Shown here piece after piece: positions 1-6,593 of a stretch of DNA of 8,093 bases. Under the pieces are notes generated by a model, which was not told the origin of the DNA, did no database searches, and was given only the letters and a program-made list of their open reading frames with translations. The number at the start of each line of letters is the position of its first letter. Position 1 is the first letter of the stretch. This stretch comes from JBAYZQ01 sp041672385 (GTDB taxonomy: Bacteria > Spirochaetota > Spirochaetia > Sphaerochaetales > Sphaerochaetaceae), in assembly GCA_041672385.1 (NCBI GenBank), contig JBAYZQ010000103.1:1-8093 (forward strand), in the 5' to 3' direction. The translations under genes were made by a program, and so were the position numbers.

Positions 1-408
1 CAAGCGCAAGTCATGGATTTGCTTCTTGAAATAGTAAGAAAACAAAATAAATCTTTGGTTACCATTACTCACAATTTAGGCCTTGTGACAAGATATGCAA
101 CCAGAGTTTATGTAATGTATGCAGGACGAATTATTGAGTCAGGCACTACTGAACAGATTCTTACAAATCCTAGTCATCCCTATACAAAAGGACTTCTTAA
201 TTCAGTGCCAAAACTTGAGTCAGATAAGAATGAGGAATTAATTCCAATTGTTGGCATGCCACCTTTATTATCAAATCTTCCTAAGACATGTTCTTTCCTT
301 CCAAGATGTCCCTTTGCTTGTGACAAATGCAGGGTAAGTGGCAAGCCTGAATTGAAAGATCTTGGGGATAATCATTTTTCGGCCTGCTATTTGACGGAGG
401 TGAAGTAA
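1..408 (+). CDS. oppD: Peptide ABC transporter ATP-binding subunit, DppD/OppD type (5' end outside window)
   Basis: This is the C-terminal 135 residues of a cytoplasmic ATPase that powers di-/oligopeptide import together with its OppF partner. The reading frame is open from base 1, so the ATG at 13 is internal. The visible part begins just after the D-loop (QAQVMDLL). It contains the H-loop region (TITHNLGLV, with Asn where Asp is usual after the His) and the YAGRIIESG strand, followed by the oligo_HPY C-terminal extension. That extension has SHPYTKGLLNSVP, then a cysteine cluster C-x5-C-x3-C-x2-C and a final Cys near the end. These extensions are typical of DppD/OppD, and in some family members the cysteines hold a [4Fe-4S] cluster. 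Walker A, the Q-loop and the LSGGQ signature lie upstream of the window. A GGAGG at 396-400, inside this gene, serves the next gene, whose ATG directly follows this stop. Opp and Dpp cannot be told apart here. Confidence 0.93.
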   Translation, partial: QAQVMDLLLEIVRKQNKSLVTITHNLGLVTRYATRVYVMYAGRIIESGTTEQILTNPSHPYTKGLLNSVPKLESDKNEELIPIVGMPPLLSNLPKTCSFLPRCPFACDKCRVSGKPELKDLGDNHFSACYLTEVK

Positions 409-1419
409 ATGTCAGATGATAAGAAAGAAGTAAAGAGTCTTCTTTGTGTAGAAAACTTGAAAATGTTTTTTCCTGTGACAAGTGGAGTTTTTGCTAGGAA
501 TGTTGGTACCGTTAAAGCTGTTGATGATATTTCTTTTGAAATAAAACAAGGCGAGACCTTTGGCCTTGTTGGTGAAAGTGGCTGTGGAAAGACAACTACA
601 GGTAAGTGTATTTTAAAAATTCATGAACCTACATCTGGAAAAATTTTTTATGGCGGACAAGAGATTGTTAGCATGAGTAAAAAAGAATTTGCGCCACTAA
701 GGCGAAAGATTCAATTGGTTTTTCAAGATCCTTATAGTTCATTAGATCCTAGAAGTTCTGTTTTGGGAATTCTAAGTGAAGCAATACAATGTGATGGAAA
801 ACATCGTTCACACGACACGTTACAAAAAAACGTCAATGATCTTTTATCTACTGTAGAATTGGATCCTATGATGAGTTATCGATTCCCCCACGAACTAAGT
901 GGTGGACAAAGACAAAGATTAGGTATTGCTAGAGCTCTTGCCTGTAATCCTGACCTCATTGTATGTGATGAACCCGTGTCTGCTCTTGATGTTTCAATTC
1001 AAGCTCAGATAATCAATCTTTTCAAGAAGATTCAACAAAAGATGGGCATTACATATTTGTTTATAGCACATGATTTGGCAGTTGTAAGGCATATCAGTGA
1101 CCGTATTGGTGTTATGTATCTTGGTCATCTTGTAGAAGTCACAGAGTCAACAAGCTTATATAAAATGCCATTGCATCCTTATACACAAACTTTGTTATCT
1201 GCAATTCCAATTACCGATTATTATGAAGAACAAAAAAGAGAACGGCTCCCTTTAAAGGGAGAAGTTCCGAGTCCGATGCATGTTCCAGCTGGGTGTCCCT
1301 TTAATCCACGATGCCTTTTGGCTGATGAACAATGTAGAAAGGTTCGGCCAGAACTAAGAGAAATATATCCTAATCATTTTGTGGCATGCCACAAATGTTC
1401 GGGAAAAAGAGGTGAATAA
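409..1419 (+). CDS. oppF: Peptide ABC transporter ATP-binding subunit, DppF/OppF type
   Basis: This is a complete 336-residue ATPase, close to the usual OppF/DppF length. It should couple ATP hydrolysis to peptide (or related solute) import as the heterodimer partner of the preceding subunit. All nucleotide-binding motifs are intact: Walker A GESGCGKT at residues 55-62, Q-loop Gln106 (FQD), signature LSGGQ at 163-167, Walker B LIVCDE at 183-188 with catalytic Glu188, D-loop SALD at 191-194 and H-loop His221. The oligo_HPY extension follows (LHPYTQTLLSAIP, about 255-267). It contains Cys296, Cys302, Cys309, Cys327 and Cys330, candidates for an iron-sulfur site as reported for some relatives. 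GGAGG at 396-400 stands 8 bases before the ATG, which follows the oppD stop with no gap. Its own stop overlaps the next start by one base (TAATG). The permease and binding-protein genes must lie upstream or elsewhere. Confidence 0.95.
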   Translation: MSDDKKEVKSLLCVENLKMFFPVTSGVFARNVGTVKAVDDISFEIKQGETFGLVGESGCGKTTTGKCILKIHEPTSGKIFYGGQEIVSMSKKEFAPLRRKIQLVFQDPYSSLDPRSSVLGILSEAIQCDGKHRSHDTLQKNVNDLLSTVELDPMMSYRFPHELSGGQRQRLGIARALACNPDLIVCDEPVSALDVSIQAQIINLFKKIQQKMGITYLFIAHDLAVVRHISDRIGVMYLGHLVEVTESTSLYKMPLHPYTQTLLSAIPITDYYEEQKRERLPLKGEVPSPMHVPAGCPFNPRCLLADEQCRKVRPELREIYPNHFVACHKCSGKRGE

Positions 1420-2519
1420 TGAAAGAATGGGCTAGAAAATGTATCCTAAATAGAAAGGATTATATTCCCGGAAAACCAATTGAAGAAGTTCAAAAAGAAT
1501 TTGGTATTACCGATATTATCAAGATGGCATCGAATGAGAACCCTCTTGGTACCTCTCCAAAAGCCATTAAGGCGATGATTGAAGAGATACAGAAGAATTC
1601 GGCAAGATATCCAGTTGGTCTTTGTACTCAACTAGTTGAAAAAATTGCATCTTCTCTTTGTGTAAAACCGGAACAAGTTTATGTTGACAATGGAGGAGAT
1701 GCAGTCATCACAATGTTTGGATTAGCATTCTTTAATCCAGAAGATGAAATAATTACTGCTGACACAACCTTCCCAGCATATGAGAACATCACAACCAAGA
1801 TGGGTTCAAAGTTGATTAAGATTCCTTTGACTAGTGGTGGTTTCTATGATATGGATTCGGTTTTTGATGCAATTACTGCTAAGACAAAAGCCGTTTTCAT
1901 TTGTAATCCAAATAATCCTACTGGGGCAATTACCCCCAAGGAAAAGATTGTCTCCTTTTTGAAAAAAATTCCAAAGACTATTCTTGTTTTCCTTGATGAA
2001 GCATATTATGACTTTGCTGATGATCCAGATTATCTTAATTCAATAGAAATATTAAATGATTTCAACAATCTTATAGTTTTGAGGACTTTTTCAAAAGTCA
2101 TGGGTTTGGCAGGAATACGTTGTGGTTATTGTGTTGCTTGTCCAGAAATTATAAAAATAATGATGAAAGCAAGAGAACCCTTTCCTGTTAACAGAATTGC
2201 TCAAATTGGAGCACTAGCGGCTTTAGATGATTATGAGTTTGTTGAAAAAACTCTAGAGAACAATGCAAAATCACGATTGTATTATTATAAAGAGTTTGAC
2301 AAGTTGGGCTTGAATTTCTTTAAGTCTCAGTCAAATTTTATTTGTGTTGATATCAATGCAAATGCAGAAGAAGTGTTTCAAAAAATGCTTAGAGATGGCG
2401 TAATAGTTAGGCCTTTAAACTTTCAGGGAATGCCTAAATGCTTGAGAATCACATTTGGTTTGCCAAACGAAAATGAAAGGACTATACAATCACTCAAAAG
2501 AGCATTAGGAAAGAATTAA
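1419..2519 (+). CDS. hisC: Histidinol-phosphate aminotransferase-like PLP enzyme (HisC family)
   Basis: This is a 366-residue fold-type I, class I/II aminotransferase that best resembles HisC. It would exchange an amino group between a substrate and 2-oxoglutarate/glutamate through PLP. Visible motifs are SNENPLG (38-44), RYP with Tyr64, NGGD (91-94) at the PLP-phosphate loop, NPNNPTG (163-169), DEAYYDF (193-199), TFSK with the Schiff-base Lys226, GIRCGY (232-237), VRPL with Arg331, and LRITFG with the carboxylate-binding Arg343. The loop reads NGGDAV rather than the commoner NGSDE of HisC, a mild divergence. No other histidine-biosynthesis gene is nearby. The gene is translationally coupled to oppF by a TAATG overlap, and the GAGG-like site (AGAGGTG, 1409-1414) is very close to the start. 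Its place between a peptide transporter and an ADC-family enzyme suggests it may process an imported amino acid or a derivative, not histidinol phosphate. HisC-type enzymes are often promiscuous, so the symbol marks the family only. Confidence 0.85.
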   Translation: MKEWARKCILNRKDYIPGKPIEEVQKEFGITDIIKMASNENPLGTSPKAIKAMIEEIQKNSARYPVGLCTQLVEKIASSLCVKPEQVYVDNGGDAVITMFGLAFFNPEDEIITADTTFPAYENITTKMGSKLIKIPLTSGGFYDMDSVFDAITAKTKAVFICNPNNPTGAITPKEKIVSFLKKIPKTILVFLDEAYYDFADDPDYLNSIEILNDFNNLIVLRTFSKVMGLAGIRCGYCVACPEIIKIMMKAREPFPVNRIAQIGALAALDDYEFVEKTLENNAKSRLYYYKEFDKLGLNFFKSQSNFICVDINANAEEVFQKMLRDGVIVRPLNFQGMPKCLRITFGLPNENERTIQSLKRALGKN

Positions 2520-2521
2520 AT

Positions 2522-2614
2522 ATGAATGAGCAGGAGCTCATTTTAAGAAAATGGCACGTTGTTTTTTATGGCGTTGCGTTAGGAGAAGTGATATGGCAAA
2601 AATTAATGAATTAA
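2522..2614 (+). CDS. Possible 30-residue small ORF at the hisC-adc junction
   Basis: An ATG starts two bases after the hisC stop and opens a 30-codon frame ending at TAA 2612-2614. This overlaps the first 22 bases of the ADC-family gene in another frame. AGGAAAG at 2507-2513, 8 bases upstream, could serve as a ribosome site, and the spacing fits the otherwise gapless operon. The peptide starts acidic then basic (MNEQELILRKWH) and continues with a hydrophobic/aromatic stretch (VVFYGVALGEVIW). I recognise no family. It could be a real small protein, a leader or coupling peptide that delivers ribosomes to the adc start, or chance. The first codons contain a perfect hairpin. Confidence is low because short frames arise easily and there is no comparative evidence. 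Confidence 0.3.
   Translation: MNEQELILRKWHVVFYGVALGEVIWQKLMN
2525..2542 (+). other. Small hairpin in the hisC-adc intergenic segment
   Basis: AATGAGC (2525-2531) and GCTCATT (2536-2542) form a perfect 7-bp stem around the tetraloop AGGA. Only a few T residues follow, and part of that run lies in the stem, so it is a poor intrinsic terminator. It could be an RNA processing or stability element between hisC and the ADC gene. An AGGAG sequence sits in the loop and stem but is too far (14 bases) from the ATG at 2551 to act as its ribosome site. Confidence 0.4.
2581..2585 (+). promoter_or_regulatory. Ribosome binding site that decides the ADC-family start
   Basis: AGGAG lies 7 bases before the ATG at 2593, an ideal spacing. 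The in-frame ATG at 2551 has no ribosome site at useful distance and would add 14 residues (MARCFLWRCVRRSD) that do not resemble the family. The start is therefore placed at 2593. Confidence 0.8.
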
Positions 2615-3423
2615 AGGGGTTCTGTTATCCCCTTTCACCTGAAGGAAAGTGTTCTTTACTTGGTAACCCACCTTGGCATTATGGAACTGAATATTTGAAC
2701 ATTCTGTATAGAGTTGATCCAGATGCTGTTAAAAAATGGCTTCCTGAGCCTGTTACTCTTGGTGAGAATCCAGATTTGGCTTATGTTGCCTTTAGTAAAT
2801 GGTGGTCTGTTTGGGATGATAACAAAGATTTAGCATGGATTAATCCAGAGCGTACTCAGTATATGGAAGCGGCAATTTGGGTTGGTTGTTCATACAAATC
2901 TGAACAATTTCAGATGTGTCTTCCTATTTGGGTTGATAATGATTTTACAATGGCTAGAGGATGGGCAATGGGATTTCCTAAGAAATTTGGAAAAGTTAGC
3001 ATTACTGACTATAATCCTTATAATCCAGGAATGCCAAAGATGGGTGTTGGAGCAAAAGTTTCAGGTACAGTTGCTTCACACGGAGAGAGATTAATTAAGG
3101 GCACTTTGTCAATCGAAGAACAAGTTTCCCCTTCTGATATTCCATCTCTAATGAGGAGACCTCTTGTTCATCTTAGACACTTCCCAAGTATTACAGAAAT
3201 TGGCAAACCATCGGTTTGTGAACTTGTTAGTTTAGGATCAATCAATAGGAAAGCAGACCCAGTAGTATGGAAAGGCTCTGCAGAACTTGAATTCTTTGCT
3301 TCTGAACTAGAAGAACATATGCCTTTGGCACCTAAAGAAGTTCTTGGAGGATATAAATTCAGAAATGGATATACCTTCGATAAAGGTACTTTACTTCATG
3401 ATTATCTTGCTGAAAAAGAATAA
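2593..3423 (+). CDS. Acetoacetate decarboxylase (ADC) superfamily enzyme
   Basis: This is a 276-residue cytoplasmic enzyme of the ADC superfamily, somewhat longer than classical acetoacetate decarboxylase (about 245). Family members use a low-pKa lysine to form a Schiff base with a 2- or 3-oxo acid, catalysing decarboxylation or, in divergent branches, aldol/dehydration chemistry. The key segment GFPKKFG (127-133) contains the adjacent lysines Lys130 and Lys131, matching Lys115/Lys116 of the clostridial enzyme. Glu92 in YMEAAIW aligns with the active-site Glu76. The segment NPPWHYGTEYLNILYRVDP (25-43) is a typical N-terminal ADC-like strand region. The charge and residue pattern argues that Schiff-base chemistry is retained. 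Neighbours are a HisC-like aminotransferase and peptide-transport ATPases, so a 2-oxo acid made by transamination is a reasonable but unproven substrate. A strong terminator follows directly. True acetoacetate decarboxylase activity should not be assumed. Confidence 0.85.
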   Translation: MAKINELKGFCYPLSPEGKCSLLGNPPWHYGTEYLNILYRVDPDAVKKWLPEPVTLGENPDLAYVAFSKWWSVWDDNKDLAWINPERTQYMEAAIWVGCSYKSEQFQMCLPIWVDNDFTMARGWAMGFPKKFGKVSITDYNPYNPGMPKMGVGAKVSGTVASHGERLIKGTLSIEEQVSPSDIPSLMRRPLVHLRHFPSITEIGKPSVCELVSLGSINRKADPVVWKGSAELEFFASELEEHMPLAPKEVLGGYKFRNGYTFDKGTLLHDYLAEKE

Positions 3424-3440
3424 TGCAAAAGTGTTTTGCA
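3424..3440 (+). other. Perfect inverted repeat immediately after the ADC-family stop
   Basis: TGCAAAA (3424-3430) and TTTTGCA (3434-3440) form a perfect 7-bp stem with a GTG loop. Its right arm overlaps the left arm of the terminator stem (3436-3446), so the two hairpins cannot form together. Since no plus-strand gene follows closely, this may simply be part of a compound 3'-end structure. Confidence 0.45.
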
Positions 3441-3472
3441 AGTGGGTTTTGTGCCTACTTGCAATTTTATTT
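3436..3472 (+). terminator. Rho-independent terminator of the opp-hisC-adc operon
   Basis: TTGCAAGTGGG (3436-3446) pairs with CCTACTTGCAA (3454-3464) over 11 bp, with a single G:T wobble and a 7-base loop. TTTTATTT (3465-3472) follows directly. This is a good intrinsic terminator for the plus strand. On the minus strand the stem is followed by AACACTTTTGC, a poor T tract, so termination of the convergent operon here is uncertain. The nitroreductase stop codon (3467-3469) lies inside the T tract. Confidence 0.85.
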
Positions 3473-4246
3473 CCAGTTTAAGATAAAAGCTTCAGCAGAT
3501 TTATTCATATTTGCCATAAATTCACTGGAGTGTTTTTTTAGATAATAATAATCCGCAAGAGTTCCCTTGTTATCATAAGGAAGACTATTTTGCTTTCTTA
3601 AGTTTTCTTCTTGTTCTTTGTAAGCTAAAGACATTTCTTTTAGATGAGGTTCTTTATACTCATTTTCCATGAAAATATACTCTTCTGGACACCTTTTTCC
3701 TGGATTAAGGTTTCGGTTTTCATTTTTTGGATATCCCATTATTAACATGCAGGCAATAATAGTGTGTTTCTTTAAATTTAAGAGGGGACGAACAATGTCA
3801 TTATTTTCAATTATATCTCCAATATAACAGGAGCCAATCCCAAGAGCTTCTGCTGCTATAACAGTAGTCTGAGCTGCAATAATTGCATCTTGCATATTTA
3901 AATGCATGTCACCAAGTCCTGGAGAACGGAAACTAATACCTTTTTGATTTCCTCTTTCTATTGCTCCACTTTCTTTGTAATAATTTTCCCATTTTTGACT
4001 GTCTGCAAGGTAAATCCAAACCAAAGGGGCTTTGGCAACCATTTCTTGATTGTCACAAAGAACAGCTAGTTTATCCTTAAGAAGTTGATCTTTTACTTCA
4101 ATTATTGAATAAAACATCATTGCACCGGCCGTTGGAGCTTGAAGGGTAGCTTTTTTAAGCTCTTCTAAGGTGTCTTTTTCAATTGTACGGTCGCTGAAAG
4201 AACGAAGGCTTCGTCTGTTTTTAATTAATGTAATGGTGTTATTCAT
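3467..4246 (-). CDS. Nitroreductase family protein, NfsA-like FMN oxidoreductase
   Basis: This is a 259-residue flavoenzyme of the nitroreductase superfamily. Members are usually cytosolic FMN-binding homodimers that use NAD(P)H to reduce nitroaromatics, quinones or flavins. Evidence is the N-terminal FMN-phosphate motif NRRSLRSF (10-17), APTAGAMMFYS (37-47) in the position of the usual A-P-S/T-x-x-N-x-Q segment, the helix and loop AAQTTVIAAEALGIGSCYIGDI (124-145), and IMGYPKNENR (169-178) before a basic C-terminal region. The length and the C-terminal extension (about 185-259) suggest the NfsA/Frp group over the shorter NfsB type. GGAGG at 4253-4257 (read on the minus strand) is 6 bases before the ATG. 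The gene lies 15 bases after the alpha/beta hydrolase as the last gene of a regulator-hydrolase-reductase operon. The natural substrate is unknown. Confidence 0.88.
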   Translation of the reverse strand: MNNTITLIKNRRSLRSFSDRTIEKDTLEELKKATLQAPTAGAMMFYSIIEVKDQLLKDKLAVLCDNQEMVAKAPLVWIYLADSQKWENYYKESGAIERGNQKGISFRSPGLGDMHLNMQDAIIAAQTTVIAAEALGIGSCYIGDIIENNDIVRPLLNLKKHTIIACMLIMGYPKNENRNLNPGKRCPEEYIFMENEYKEPHLKEMSLAYKEQEENLRKQNSLPYDNKGTLADYYYLKKHSSEFMANMNKSAEAFILNWK

Positions 4247-4261
4247 AATTTTCCTCCAAGG

Positions 4262-5590
4262 TTATTGTTTTTGAATAAAATTGATTATTATTTTGCAAAC
4301 CTCGTCATCCATAGCTTTACCTAAAGTTGCATATTCGGTTACAAGGCCTGTATTTGCTTTTTGAAAAAGATGGTTATATCCCTCCAATTTCATTATTTCA
4401 TAATATTTATTTCCAGCTTGATTTAAGGCTTTTTCAATACCCTCCTGGTTAAGAGAAGCAGTTACTTGAGTATCTAGTGTTCCATTTAAAGAAAGAACAG
4501 GAATTTTAATTTGCTTTAAATAGACGCTGGGGTCTAGTCCTAAGAACATATGATACCAAGGGCTTAGGCTTGCATCTATATTTGCATCAATAGCGTTTTG
4601 TTCCATTCCAAAATCTGAAAGAGTAGCTTGAATAATGGCTTTTTTTCCATCCTCTGAAAGAGAATCATCCAAGACTGTATCGTATATGTTTTCATTAATC
4701 TTTAAAGCTTTTTCAATATAGTCTTTTGGAGCGTTAGACTTTTCAAGCATAACCTTACTTTGATCTAAAATTAAGGTTTTTCCATCAACTCCAGGTCCAG
4801 CAAGAAGGATAATAAAATCAATATCCTTTCGTTGGGTGGCAACTATTGGTGCAATTATTCCACCTTCACTATGTCCAATAAGTCCAATTTTTTTCTTATT
4901 AACAAAGTTTTTAGTAAGAAGAAAATCAACTCCAGCACTTACATCTGAAGCAAAATCCATCGTTGTAGCAACTTCACCGTCTCCTTGGCTTTTTCCGTAT
5001 CCACGGTCGTCAAATCTTAGGACTATGTAACCTGCATTACTCAAAGCTACTGCAATATTATAAAAAGGTTTCTTTCCTAGAAGAGCTTCATCTCGATCCT
5101 GTAAGCCTGAGCCTGAAATTAGAATCACAGCAGGATGGAACCTATAGTCTTTTGGTCTAGTAATTGTTCCTGCAAGGAAAATTCCACTCTTTTTATTAAA
5201 GAACTGAATATCCTCAGAAATAAAATTTTCAGGAATTGCTGTTCCTTCTGATGAAGAGGCTTCTTGCTTTGTAAAATCTAGAGGGAAAGATCCTCCATTT
5301 TGGCGGAAGGTTCCTTTTATTTGATTTTCATTCATTGTTCCTTCATAATCCGCAACAATATCAGAAAATTTAAAAGACAAAGAATCTTGTTCTAATGTAT
5401 AGGTGATTTTTAGGTCTTTTGCATTTTGTTGTGGAATATCTACAGTTCCTGTAGTCTCAGAATTAAAATGAACTATTAAGTCTAACTGACCCAAAAGTTT
5501 TCCACTCCAAGTTTGTCCAACAACGGATATTGAAGAAACACTAAAAATAATAAACAATGAAAATAAAACGATTAACGATAGTTTTTTCAT
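4262..5590 (-). CDS. Secreted alpha/beta hydrolase with N-terminal beta-rich domain
   Basis: This 442-residue exported serine hydrolase is probably an esterase acting in the periplasm or outside the cell. Residues 1-25 form a Sec signal peptide (KK, then a long hydrophobic core ending near VVGQ). There is no lipobox cysteine. Residues 27-108 are a beta-rich module (TWSGKL..., TGTVDIPQQNAKDL, YEGTMNENQIKGTFRQNGG) common in exported hydrolases, especially of Bacteroidetes. The catalytic domain starts near 128. SGSG (159-162) is the oxyanion region, RFDDRGYGKS (192-201) precedes the elbow, GHSEGG (239-244) carries nucleophile Ser241, Asp373 (NGTLDTQV) is the likely acid and His407 (GYNHLF) the base, so the triad is complete. 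The architecture recalls EstD-type esterases, but the substrate is unknown. The start is 7 bases after the regulator stop. A weak AGG overlapping that stop codon serves as ribosome site, which suggests translational coupling. Confidence 0.9.
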   Translation of the reverse strand: MKKLSLIVLFSLFIIFSVSSISVVGQTWSGKLLGQLDLIVHFNSETTGTVDIPQQNAKDLKITYTLEQDSLSFKFSDIVADYEGTMNENQIKGTFRQNGGSFPLDFTKQEASSSEGTAIPENFISEDIQFFNKKSGIFLAGTITRPKDYRFHPAVILISGSGLQDRDEALLGKKPFYNIAVALSNAGYIVLRFDDRGYGKSQGDGEVATTMDFASDVSAGVDFLLTKNFVNKKKIGLIGHSEGGIIAPIVATQRKDIDFIILLAGPGVDGKTLILDQSKVMLEKSNAPKDYIEKALKINENIYDTVLDDSLSEDGKKAIIQATLSDFGMEQNAIDANIDASLSPWYHMFLGLDPSVYLKQIKIPVLSLNGTLDTQVTASLNQEGIEKALNQAGNKYYEIMKLEGYNHLFQKANTGLVTEYATLGKAMDDEVCKIIINFIQKQ

Positions 5591-5597
5591 ATTGTAC

Positions 5598-6566
5598 CTA
5601 CTTATATTTATCTAAAATCTTTGACAAGAAAGAACAAAACTTTTTTTTGAAATTTTCAGGTTCAAGTACTTTTACAGCATTTCCTCCTTGAACAATTCTT
5701 AGAATTAGTTCGATTGAGTTTTCAACTTTGATATGGCAAATATATTTTCCATCTTCTTGTTTTTCCATTATAGCAGGATTATGAACAAGAGTACTAAAAG
5801 AATTTAATGCTGATTTTTCTTCCATTTCCAAAACAAGAGGAACCATATCTGGACTTTTATAACCGTCTTCAATTTCCGGTTTTTTAAAAGCTTTGAGGTT
5901 GTCTGGAATTGTATAAGTTTCTTCTAGAATCTGCACATCTTTGATTTTCTCAATACTTAAGGTTGTTATTTGAGTACTGTGACGAAGTCTTCCCGTTACA
6001 CTTATAGGATTTCTTCCTGTTTCTTCCTCAACATATCCTATGAAATAAGGAGCAAATTCGGTTTCTTCAATAACCCCTTCTTCGTTTAGATGGTGAATTC
6101 TACATATTCTTCCAGAAACCCAAGAATCAATTAGAGCCTCAAGGATAAAATTATATTTTTTGCTACCTTGTTGAACTGAAAGTTGTTTGTCGATGTCTTC
6201 AGCTAGAACCCTAATATTTTCACTAACTTGAGGGGCATAACTTTCCATGTTTCTTGCAATTTTTCTAAGCCCTGAAACTAGATGAGGGTTTTGGATATCT
6301 GTATTTGTTGCAAACATCTTTGCACCCAAATTAAAGGCCAAGCTTTCATAAATACTTAGGGCTATAGGTTCTTCATTCCCATCTTTTCCATTAATTTTTA
6401 TAAGGTTATTTTCTTCATTAATTTCAGCATATTGCTTTAATTCATTAACATAACGGGTAATTGTTGATCTATGAACACCAAGTCTTCTTGCTATCTCTGC
6501 TCTTCTTAATCCTTCTGGATGAGAATGTAGTAACAATTCTAATTGAGCTATTCTTTCTCCCTTCAT
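5598..6566 (-). CDS. HTH/WYL-type transcriptional regulator (YafY/PafC-like)
   Basis: This 322-residue DNA-binding regulator heads its operon. Residues 3-60 are a winged helix-turn-helix: RRAEIARRLGVHRSTITRYV (21-40) is the HTH and residues 45-60 the wing. A helical linker (65-135) is followed by a WYL-like domain (about 139-217, with FAPYFIGY at 171-178) and a WCX-like C-terminal extension (about 240-318). WYL proteins often sense small ligands or nucleic acids and may activate or repress. Here the name-giving Trp-Tyr-Leu segment and the usual RxxRLxRI are not recognisable (residues 185-210 read RNPISVTGRLR and TTLSIEKIKD), so the effector pocket is divergent. AGAGG at 6572-6576 on the minus strand, 5 bases before the ATG, is the ribosome site. 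A consensus-like promoter lies upstream. Position suggests control of its own operon and perhaps of the divergent cupin gene. Confidence 0.82.
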   Translation of the reverse strand: MKGERIAQLELLLHSHPEGLRRAEIARRLGVHRSTITRYVNELKQYAEINEENNLIKINGKDGNEEPIALSIYESLAFNLGAKMFATNTDIQNPHLVSGLRKIARNMESYAPQVSENIRVLAEDIDKQLSVQQGSKKYNFILEALIDSWVSGRICRIHHLNEEGVIEETEFAPYFIGYVEEETGRNPISVTGRLRHSTQITTLSIEKIKDVQILEETYTIPDNLKAFKKPEIEDGYKSPDMVPLVLEMEEKSALNSFSTLVHNPAIMEKQEDGKYICHIKVENSIELILRIVQGGNAVKVLEPENFKKKFCSFLSKILDKYK

Positions 6567-6593
6567 AGGAACCTCTTTATAAATATTTTCTTC

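Noticed and set aside
281..481. Antisense open frame across the oppD-oppF junction
   Set aside because: It is fully covered by two well-supported genes and has no family resemblance or ribosome site.
1446..1631. Antisense open frame inside hisC
   Set aside because: It is a shadow of a strongly conserved aminotransferase coding region.
2551..2592. Longer N-terminus for the ADC-family protein from ATG 2551
   Set aside because: There is no ribosome site at workable distance and the extra residues are Cys/Arg/Trp-rich and unlike the family. ATG 2593 has AGGAG at 7 bases.
2882..3094. Alternative plus-strand frame inside the ADC-family gene
   Set aside because: It overlaps the catalytic Lys-Lys region of the real gene and its translation shows no recognisable motif.
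4836..5030. Plus-strand open frame opposite the hydrolase
   Set aside because: It is antisense to the GHSEGG nucleophile region and has low-complexity Ser/Pro composition.
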